Below are positions 23,842 to 30,139 of a DNA stretch of 30,139 nucleotides, one piece after another. The notes beneath the pieces were generated by a model. It saw only the letters and a list, made by a program, of their open reading frames with translations. It did no database searches and was not told the origin of the DNA. This stretch comes from CAAGNP01 sp045603545. GTDB lineage: Bacteria; Bacteroidota; Bacteroidia; Bacteroidales; UBA932. The DNA is taken from positions 1-30,139 of the forward strand of contig JAZUMG010000035.1 in the NCBI GenBank assembly GCA_045603545.1, given 5' to 3'. The position numbers were made by a program, and so were the translations under genes. Positions within the stretch are counted from its first letter, which is position 1, and each line of letters opens with the position of its first letter.

Positions 23842-24822
23842 TTATTTTTCTCCCCAGGTCTCACCTACGAAGTCGAGGAGGTGAAGGACCTCTGCGGGGT
23901 CATTTTCTGTTACTAATTTGAGTCTTGTCTCCTTGAAATTGGCCAGTCCTTTGAAGTAGCACGAAAGGTGTCTGCGCATCTCCAGTACGCCGACCCTTTC
24001 CCCTTTCACCTCGATGGATTTGAGGAAGTGCTTTTTAGCGAGGGCTACCCTGTCATTGACAGACATTTCCGGGAGTCTCTCACCTGTGTCGAGGTAGTGC
24101 CTTATCTCCTGGAATATCCAGGGGTGTCCGTATGTGGCGCGACCTATCATTATGGCATCCACTCCGTATCTCTCGAACGCCTCTGCAGCCCCCTCCGGGG
24201 TGGTGATGTCGCCATTGCCGATGATTGGAATTTTCATCCTTGGATTCTTCTTCACCTCGCCGATGAGTGTCCAGTCCGCTTCACCTTTATATAATTGGCA
24301 ACGGGTCCTTCCGTGGATGGTGAGTGCAGCGATTCCCACATCCTGGAGCCTCTCTGCAAGCTCAACTATTATTTTGGAATCTTCATCCCATCCGAGTCTT
24401 GTTTTCACAGTGACTGGACATTTTACAGCATCCACCACCCTGCGGGTGATATCGATAAGTTTGTCGGGCTCGCGCATCATCCCGGAGCCGGCACCGCGCT
24501 TGGCAATTTTATTTACAGGGCAACCGAAGTTGATATCAATAAGATCGGGGTTTGCCTTTTCCGAACGGATGGCTGCCTCTACCATTGCCTCAGGAATATG
24601 CCCATATATTTGGATTCCGATAGGCCTTTCGTAGTCAAAAATCTCCAGTTTCTTCAGGGATCCAGCCACATCTCTGATAAGACCGTCTGATGAGACGAAC
24701 TCGGTGTAGAGCATATCTGCACCATACATTTTGCAAACATATCTGAAAGATGCATCTGTCACATCCTCCATCGGGGCGAGAAAAAGGGGTTTGTCCCTGA
24801 ATGAAATGTTACCTATATTCAT
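23842..24822 (-). CDS. dusB: tRNA-dihydrouridine synthase
   Basis: The protein has 326 residues. An FMN-dependent TIM barrel reduces uridine in tRNA D-loops. LAPMEDVTDASFR (FMN phosphate region), INFGCPVNKI with catalytic Cys101, VKTRLGWDEDS, LTIHGRTRCQLYKGEADW and PIIGNGDITTPEGA are all present. The HGRTR segment and overall length favour the DusB group. It is divergent from lpxK. Confidence 0.94.
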   Translation of the reverse strand: MNIGNISFRDKPLFLAPMEDVTDASFRYVCKMYGADMLYTEFVSSDGLIRDVAGSLKKLEIFDYERPIGIQIYGHIPEAMVEAAIRSEKANPDLIDINFGCPVNKIAKRGAGSGMMREPDKLIDITRRVVDAVKCPVTVKTRLGWDEDSKIIVELAERLQDVGIAALTIHGRTRCQLYKGEADWTLIGEVKKNPRMKIPIIGNGDITTPEGAAEAFERYGVDAIMIGRATYGHPWIFQEIRHYLDTGERLPEMSVNDRVALAKKHFLKSIEVKGERVGVLEMRRHLSCYFKGLANFKETRLKLVTENDPAEVLHLLDFVGETWGEK

Positions 24823-24844
24823 TTTGACTGAAGAAATCTTACCG

Positions 24845-24852
24845 CAAAAGTA
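24845..24852 (-). promoter_or_regulatory. -7 box of dusB-DUF456 (TACTTTTG)
   Basis: Minus-strand TACTTTTG, 22 nt before the dusB ATG. It forms an inverted pair with the lpxK box: CCGCAAAAGTA here and TACCTTTGCGG there. Confidence 0.6.
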
Positions 24853-24872
24853 GAAATAATTATAGAAAACTT

Positions 24873-24880
24873 TACCTTTG
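24873..24880 (+). promoter_or_regulatory. -7 box of lpxK (TACCTTTG)
   Basis: TACCTTTG ends only 5 nt before the ATG at 24886. If it is used, the transcript starts at or next to the start codon, giving a leaderless or nearly leaderless mRNA. Confidence 0.5.
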
Positions 24881-24885
24881 CGGGG

Positions 24886-25875
24886 ATGATTGACAAAATT
24901 CTCTTATTTCCTTACTATCTGATTTTGGAGTTGAGGCACTTTATGTACGATAAGGGGCTTCTCAAATCGTACAAGTACGATATACCTGTCATCTCTATAG
25001 GCAATATTACTGTAGGTGGTACAGGGAAGACTCCGCACGCAGAACTCGTAATAGGTGAACTGTTGAAGCAGAACCACAGAGTGGCCCTCATCTCGCGTGG
25101 TTATGGCAGGAGTGGCAGAGGGTTCAGAGTGGTTCAGGCGGAGGATAATTACAGGGATGTGGGGGATGAACCGCTTCAGATCAAGCGAAAATTTCCCTCT
25201 GTATTGGTGGCGGTCGACTCGTCCAGAAAAAGGGCGATAGATACCATCCTCGCTTTTCCGGAAGAAAAAAGGGCTACAGCAATAGTTCTGGATGATGCTT
25301 TTCAGCACAGAAGGGTGATGCCGTCGACATCCATCGTTCTGGTCAATTATCAGAGGCCAGTTTTTCAGGACAGGCTCCTCCCCTTTGGAAAGTTGAGGGA
25401 TCTTCCCAGAAGGATTTCTGCGGCTGATATCGTAATAGTGACTAAGGTGCCTTGGTATGATGAGTCTCCGGATGAATCGTTGTGGAGGAAAAAACTCCAT
25501 CTGTCAGCAGGGCAGAAACTCCACTTCTCCAAGGTGGAATATGGGGATTTTCTCCCTGTCTTCCCCGAAGAGTGTGATACGAGATATGTCTATTCTCCCA
25601 AAGCCATTGTCTTCAGCGGAATAGCCAATGGGAAGCCATTCTCCGATTATGTGGGGGTCAAATATAAAGCGGAGGCTCTTTTCAGATTTGGGGACCATAA
25701 GAATTACCGCAAATGTCACATCCGGAGGATCGAATCTGCATCGGCCCAGTTCCCAACCGCAGCGGTTATTACTACCGAAAAGGATGCACAGAGACTAAGA
25801 CACCTTAAGTTCATATCTGAAGAACTGAAAAGAAAACTTCTCTATCTTACCATGAAGATTGATATAATCAAATAA
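24886..25875 (+). CDS. lpxK: tetraacyldisaccharide 4'-kinase
   Basis: The protein has 329 residues. LpxK phosphorylates the lipid A disaccharide at the 4' position, at the inner membrane. The P-loop follows the family pattern: VISIGNITVGGTGKTP (residues 35-50), with ALISRGYGRSGRGF, DVGDEPLQIKR and LDDAFQHRR as further hallmarks. An N-terminal amphipathic or membrane segment is seen in residues 1-20. The alternative in-frame start at Met20 would cut into this region, so ATG 24886 is kept despite the very close promoter box. Confidence 0.94.
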   Translation: MIDKILLFPYYLILELRHFMYDKGLLKSYKYDIPVISIGNITVGGTGKTPHAELVIGELLKQNHRVALISRGYGRSGRGFRVVQAEDNYRDVGDEPLQIKRKFPSVLVAVDSSRKRAIDTILAFPEEKRATAIVLDDAFQHRRVMPSTSIVLVNYQRPVFQDRLLPFGKLRDLPRRISAADIVIVTKVPWYDESPDESLWRKKLHLSAGQKLHFSKVEYGDFLPVFPEECDTRYVYSPKAIVFSGIANGKPFSDYVGVKYKAEALFRFGDHKNYRKCHIRRIESASAQFPTAAVITTEKDAQRLRHLKFISEELKRKLLYLTMKIDIIK

Positions 25876-25876
25876 A

Positions 25877-25898
25877 AGAGCACCCAAATAGGTGCTCT
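25877..25898. terminator. hairpin between convergent lpxK and Rpn-family gene
   Basis: AGAGCACC and GGTGCTCT pair around a 6-nt loop immediately after the lpxK stop. On the minus strand it is followed by TTTTATTTG, a fair terminator tail; on the plus strand the tail is A-rich. Confidence 0.7.
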
Positions 25899-25928
25899 AA
25901 ATAAAAATGGTCTCTAATGGTGTCAGAT

Positions 25929-26912
25929 TTATGTAAGAGATAGGACTTTTTCTTCTGTGAGTCCAGTGTATTTAAGTATATCTGATATAGGTAGACCATT
26001 GGCCATCATATTTCTTGCCATTTCTATTTTAGCTTCTTCTCTACCTTCGGCTTTGCCCTCTTCTCTGCCCTCTTCTCTGCCTTCTTTTCTTCCCTGTTTT
26101 CTCCCCTCCTTAAGACCATCCTTATGCCCCTTAATACGCGCAGTTTCTGCTGCTTCAAGGGCTTCACGAAGTTTTCGCTCTGCTGTGTGGCGAATGTTTA
26201 ATTCATCTCTTTCTGTCATCATCTCTTGTTCGTATTGTGTTCGTTTATCGGGATTGAATTGGGCAATTTCGGCCGCCTTGAAGAGTTTTCTGAATATCCT
26301 GTTCTGCAATTCAATAGGCAGACTGTCCAGTTTTGACATATGTTTAAGGGCATAGCACCATTTGTCTATGATATCCTTACAATCTTCAAGCGCCTTGTCA
26401 AACCTCTTCAGTTCTACAAAGATAAGGGAAATTGTCTCACAAATCACCTCTGCTGTAGATTTTTCTCTAAAGGTGTAGTCAGAAATGAAATTGTCTCTCC
26501 AATGGTCATCGCTTCTGTCGAAATACTCTACACCCAGAATACCGATAACATATACAGGAGAGATGTCATAATCCTTGTTCCCTTTGATAGTCTTCAAATC
26601 GTACACTTTAGCCCCGTATGATACACATCTTTTGAAAAAATTGTCGTGATCGTACTTCTGCATCTCGATGATAAATGAAGTACCGTCCTCATCCTCACAC
26701 CGAAGATCAAGCCTTGCAGCCTTGTTATTAGGGGTTAGTCCCTCAAATTCAGTAGTGGTGTAGGTCAAATCCTTTACCCTTGTTCCCTTTGGTAGTACAG
26801 CGTTAAGAAAATCGATCAGCACCGGTTTGTTCTCCTGGTCCCCGAACAGAGCCTTGAAGCCACTGTCCGAGAGGACATCCACATAACGTTGTTTCTCCTG
26901 TTTTTCTCTCAT
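25929..26912 (-). CDS. Rpn/PD-(D/E)XK nuclease family protein (transposase-like)
   Basis: The protein has 327 residues. The N-terminal nuclease core shows DVLSDSGFKALFGD, then RLDLRCEDEDGTSFIIEMQ with Asp69, Glu83 and Gln85 (an E-x-Q variant of the D-E-K core). Related proteins are called recombination-promoting nucleases. Residues ~262-296 are a run of short Gly-Arg/Lys-Glu repeats (GRKEG, GREEG), typical of this family and prone to length change. A C-terminal helical segment (ISDILKYTGLTEEKV) resembles a small DNA-binding unit. It has no flanking inverted repeats seen here, so it is not an active insertion sequence by itself. Confidence 0.85.
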   Translation of the reverse strand: MREKQEKQRYVDVLSDSGFKALFGDQENKPVLIDFLNAVLPKGTRVKDLTYTTTEFEGLTPNNKAARLDLRCEDEDGTSFIIEMQKYDHDNFFKRCVSYGAKVYDLKTIKGNKDYDISPVYVIGILGVEYFDRSDDHWRDNFISDYTFREKSTAEVICETISLIFVELKRFDKALEDCKDIIDKWCYALKHMSKLDSLPIELQNRIFRKLFKAAEIAQFNPDKRTQYEQEMMTERDELNIRHTAERKLREALEAAETARIKGHKDGLKEGRKQGRKEGREEGREEGKAEGREEAKIEMARNMMANGLPISDILKYTGLTEEKVLSLT

Positions 26913-27042
26913 TTTTGTAAAATTTAAGCCTCATCAAATAGATTTACCGACTGCAATATTCATATATATCTTAAAGAAAACCAAGAAGATAGGTGAATTT
27001 TAGGAAAGAAAAACTGAATTCAGGAAATCCTCACTGGATTAT

Positions 27043-27072
27043 AAAAAAGAGGCCGACTAATTAGTCAGCCTC
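27043..27072 (-). terminator. terminator of the susCD operon
   Basis: On the minus strand GAGGC, TGACTAATTAGTC, GGCCTC forms a long stem with TAATTA at its tip, followed by TTTTTT. It lies about 20 nt after the susD stop. Confidence 0.85.
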
Positions 27073-27093
27073 ATAAAGTTTCAAGACTTCAGA

Positions 27094-29196
27094 TTAGTCC
27101 CAATCCCACCATACAGGGATGCTCCAAACATCAAAGTCAGAAGCGTTGTCAACACCATATTGGGCATATTGTTCAACAGCTGCGTTACAGTTTCTAGAGT
27201 TGTAACCAGTTTCATGTGAACATTGCATCCAACGTCTTGGATAGTGACGAGAGTTCTTAGGATCTGGATCAAATGTAGATGACCCCATCAACCTGTATTT
27301 AGGGGTAGTCATACCCTCGTATACAACACCGAAGTTACCTACTGTACCAGCACCATAATTGTAACGGCGAACGTCATTCCAAGTTTGGTAGCTGATACCC
27401 ATAGCGATAACTTTCTGCATCATAATGTCTGACATAGTAAGTTCAGCTGCAGATTGAGCAACTGCTGCACTTGCCATATATGCTTTGATGTCATCATCAG
27501 ACATTTCGTTATAAGCAAAGCTTACATCATAGCCAAGTTTTGTAAGGTTACAATTCTTGCCTTTCCATGTCTTAAGTTGAACGTTCATTCTGTCAAAGTG
27601 AGCTTGAATAGCTTCTTTATAAGCATTATAAGCTTCACCAGTCTTACCCTGACGGAACAGAACCTCAGCTTTGATGAATAACATTTCAACATATGAAAGA
27701 AGGTCAGAATCAGAGTCAGGACGAGCATAGAATGAACCTGTACCTTGAACGAAGCCATAAGCGCGAGTATCAGCTGATACTGCAGAATAGTAGCAGTTCA
27801 TATCATTTGCAGCAAGACCTTGAGTCTCATATACGGCATCTGAGCGAAGCTGAACATATTTGATATCCTCCACAAATACAGGGTTTGTATCGTTAACATA
27901 CATAGCACCTGGATGATATACTACTTTCACAGTTTCTTTGATAACCTCTTTACCATCCTTCTTCACTTTCACGGTGTCTTCAGACACAGTTACATTTTCT
28001 GCAGAGTAGTATTTTGCAATAGCAGCTTTGAAATCATCTACAGTTTTGTAATATTTTTCAATATCTTCAATAATGTACTCTTTGGCTACATCTTTAACTG
28101 CAAGAGTCAAATATGCGTTGAGGTTTCCCTCTTCCATACGGTTGTTTTTCCAACCATCCTCTGCAGTATAAAGGTTAACACCTTCATCAAGAATCCATTC
28201 ATAACTAACAATTTTCTTGTTGGTTACGTCAAGTTTAGCTTTGTACATTGCAGAAGGGAGGATTTTCTTAGCACGAGGGTCCATTACACCGGAGCCTTGG
28301 AAGTTGGTTAGAAGCTGCACAAACCATCTGTTGAATCTCTGACCAGTACCCCATGCAGCTGAGTCCCAAGTTACGTTAGGACCGTAAGCATCACCTACAG
28401 TAAAGTTGGTAGAGGCCTGGTCTACGTTGTAGTGTTTCATAATGATACTCTCACCTAGAGTCTTAGGAGCTTTTTCAAGAGCTGCTAGGATAGCATCTGG
28501 ATCATATTTAAGACCGCTTTTCTCAACAGTAACTTTTGAAAGGTTGTTCAACCAACGAGCTTTAAGACCGTAGCAAAGTTGAATCCATTTGTTAACATCA
28601 CCACCGCACCAGATATCTCCAGCTGAAAGAGGAGTTGCAGTTTCTGATTGTTGTTTTCCAAAATACTCAATAGCTTTATCAAGGTCAGCAAGGCAACCAG
28701 CATAGATTACATCGCCATTGTCATATTTGGGAGAAAGAATATCTCTTTGAACTGCTTCAGTATAAGGCATCTCACCATAAAGGTCTGCCATCATAATGAA
28801 CCCCATAGCTTTAACTACAAGAGCAGCACCCATATAGTGGTATGCACCGTTAGCCTCAGCTTTCTCAAGAAGTTCAGGGATGTTACAAGCTGCACCAAGG
28901 AACCAGTTCTGGTAAACAGTTGTAGATACACCTGTATCAGGGTTCCAAAGAGCTTGTTCACCTACAGTTGCAGTTCTAGATGTACCCATTACAACTTGGG
29001 CTATGGCACCACCACGTGTGTTGGCTGTACCCCAAGCGTAAGAATAGTAGTATTGAATCCAAGGAAGTCTAACCTCTTCAGATGCCACTTCGCTACTTGG
29101 ATTTGTAGGGTCGGTATTTACATTCAACCACTCACTACATGAAGATACTCCAAGTAGCAGAGCAAATGCCATTACAATGTATAATACTTTTTTCAT
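27094..29196 (-). CDS. SusD/RagB-like nutrient-binding lipoprotein
   Basis: The protein has 700 residues from the ATG at 29196, the start that gives a standard lipoprotein signal (MKKVLYIVMAFALLLGVSSC). An ATG at 29208 would add four. The N-terminal CSEWLNVNTDPTNPSSE, the AALVVKAMGFIMMADLYGEMPYTEA segment, MLFIKAEVLFRQGKTGEAYNAYKEAI (TPR-like), and the C-terminal RRYNYG and SRHYPRRWMQ segments match the SusD-like_2 group. It caps the SusC transporter at the cell surface and captures ligand. It is longer than the usual 500-600 residues, with an insertion around 340-430 rich in Lys, Val and Glu. The ligand, whether sugar or peptide, cannot be told. Confidence 0.9.
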   Translation of the reverse strand: MKKVLYIVMAFALLLGVSSCSEWLNVNTDPTNPSSEVASEEVRLPWIQYYYSYAWGTANTRGGAIAQVVMGTSRTATVGEQALWNPDTGVSTTVYQNWFLGAACNIPELLEKAEANGAYHYMGAALVVKAMGFIMMADLYGEMPYTEAVQRDILSPKYDNGDVIYAGCLADLDKAIEYFGKQQSETATPLSAGDIWCGGDVNKWIQLCYGLKARWLNNLSKVTVEKSGLKYDPDAILAALEKAPKTLGESIIMKHYNVDQASTNFTVGDAYGPNVTWDSAAWGTGQRFNRWFVQLLTNFQGSGVMDPRAKKILPSAMYKAKLDVTNKKIVSYEWILDEGVNLYTAEDGWKNNRMEEGNLNAYLTLAVKDVAKEYIIEDIEKYYKTVDDFKAAIAKYYSAENVTVSEDTVKVKKDGKEVIKETVKVVYHPGAMYVNDTNPVFVEDIKYVQLRSDAVYETQGLAANDMNCYYSAVSADTRAYGFVQGTGSFYARPDSDSDLLSYVEMLFIKAEVLFRQGKTGEAYNAYKEAIQAHFDRMNVQLKTWKGKNCNLTKLGYDVSFAYNEMSDDDIKAYMASAAVAQSAAELTMSDIMMQKVIAMGISYQTWNDVRRYNYGAGTVGNFGVVYEGMTTPKYRLMGSSTFDPDPKNSRHYPRRWMQCSHETGYNSRNCNAAVEQYAQYGVDNASDFDVWSIPVWWDWD

Positions 29197-29215
29197 ATTA
29201 ATATCCATTTAATTT

Positions 29216-30139
29216 TTAGAAAGTTAGATTAAGACCGAATGAGAATGATCTTTGGCTAGGAACACCGCAGTAGTCAATACCTACTGAACCAGATCCACCA
29301 GTACCTGAACCCATTGAAGCCTCAGGATCCATACCGCCAACGTAGTTGGTTACATAGAACAAGTTGTTAGCAGTGAAAGTTGCTACAAGACCTTTAAGAA
29401 CGTCCTGACCTTTGATTAGGTTAGAGAAGTCGTATGAAAGGTTGATGTTACGTAGTCTCAACCAATTAACACTTTGAAGGAAGTTGTATGCATTGTCGCC
29501 ATAGTTGCTCCAATATTGTTGGATCATATATTCACCCGAATATACTGTTCCGTTGATATTATATGATTGGCCAGCCTCATAACATACATCCATAGGTTCT
29601 CCGGTCTTAGAGTTTACACCTGAGAATGAAATCTTAGTACGGTTATTCTCAAGAGTCCTCATTGATTGACCTCTTGTTGTCAAATAGTATTGAGTACCGT
29701 TGTAGATGTCACCACCAAGACGGAAGTCAAACAAGAATGAGAATGATAGGTCTTTCCAGCGGATGTTAGAAGTCAAACCACCGATAAGTTTAGGCTCACG
29801 GTTACCGATAACATTGTTCTGTGTCCCCTGTGTTTTATAGAGACCTGTGGTAGGGTCAATCTGATAACGGTCATTTTTAATCTCATCACCATTTTCATCT
29901 TTCTCTCTTAGCCAGTAGTTACCGGTCAAACCAAGGAAGTAACCACCATTAGGGATAGAAGCAGCTTTAACACCACCGATCTGAGCGTCAGTTACATAGA
30001 AGTAGTCAACACCTTCAAGGAAGTCACCAAGAGTACCACGGTTACCTGACATGTTCAATACAAGATCCCAAGTGAAGTCTTTAGTATCAACTGGAGTACC
30101 AGTGATCATAAGCTCCATACCCTGGTTCTTAACTGAACC
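29216..30139 (-). CDS. SusC/RagA TonB-dependent transporter, C-terminal part
   Basis: About 307 residues of the beta-barrel are present; the frame is open to the window edge, so the N-terminal plug and most of the barrel are missing. GSVKNQGMELMI, GNREPKLIGGLTSNIRWKDLSFSFLFDFRLGGDIYNGT and VNWLRLRNINLSYDF are typical of SusC-family C-termini. It ends in RSFSFGLNLTF, whose terminal Phe is the outer-membrane insertion signal. It precedes susD by 19 nt in one operon. Confidence 0.93.
   Translation of the reverse strand, partial: GSVKNQGMELMITGTPVDTKDFTWDLVLNMSGNRGTLGDFLEGVDYFYVTDAQIGGVKAASIPNGGYFLGLTGNYWLREKDENGDEIKNDRYQIDPTTGLYKTQGTQNNVIGNREPKLIGGLTSNIRWKDLSFSFLFDFRLGGDIYNGTQYYLTTRGQSMRTLENNRTKISFSGVNSKTGEPMDVCYEAGQSYNINGTVYSGEYMIQQYWSNYGDNAYNFLQSVNWLRLRNINLSYDFSNLIKGQDVLKGLVATFTANNLFYVTNYVGGMDPEASMGSGTGGSGSVGIDYCGVPSQRSFSFGLNLTF

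Noticed and set aside
25929..26912. Complete insertion sequence around the Rpn-family gene
   Set aside because: No terminal inverted repeats or target duplications flank it; its edges are ordinary terminators of neighbouring genes.

Overview
The window looks like a chromosomal segment of a Bacteroidales bacterium (phylum Bacteroidota), probably a peptide-using relative of Porphyromonas, Dysgonomonas or Rikenella. Supporting signs are a SusC/SusD pair, Bacteroidota-type promoters (TTTG or TTG about 20 nt before TAnnTTTG), DPP5-like and tricorn-like exopeptidases, LpxK (a Gram-negative outer membrane), and families typical of the phylum. The species cannot be named from the sequence alone.

Layout. 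1-2.8 kb is an accessory patch: a partial AAA ATPase behind a strikingly symmetrical operator, the C-terminal stump of a tyrosine recombinase, and a two-gene unit (membrane-anchored HTH protein plus a tandem TonB-domain protein) bracketed by two direct copies of a ~136-bp repeat with inverted ends. A tRNA-Leu(CAG) with its own promoter and terminator follows. 3.2-11.9 kb carries a polysaccharide-deacetylase-like lipoprotein, a giant tricorn-type S41 protease, and the convergent pair lipoprotein metallopeptidase plus L-serine dehydratase, then rmuC. 11.9-13.9 kb is a small mobile island: a REP-associated tyrosine transposase (RAYT), an Hsp20 gene, and two 128-bp cloverleaf-like elements that differ at only two positions. 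A diverged relative of this element forms the terminator at 7.2 kb.

13.9-17.8 kb is a minus-strand ribosomal protein operon, rplC-rplD-rplW-rplB-rpsS-rplV-rpsC. It has its own promoter and intrinsic terminator and lacks both rpsJ in front and rplP/rpmC/rpsQ behind, so the usual S10 operon is cut at both ends. 17.9-23.3 kb has an S24/S26-like protein lacking the expected Ser, divergent from two co-directional S9 peptidases, the second DPP5-like. 23.3-25.9 kb has DUF456, dusB and the divergent lpxK. 25.9-30.1 kb has an Rpn/PD-(D/E)XK family protein and a SusD-SusC pair, with susC running off the window.

Functionally, the secreted or envelope peptidases (tricorn-like, HExxH lipoprotein, two S9 enzymes) together with serine dehydratase suggest growth on peptides and amino acids. 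The best candidates for something new are the RAYT with its 128-bp folded elements, the repeat-bracketed HTH/TonB unit, the nested operator in front of the ATPase, and the excised S10 operon block.
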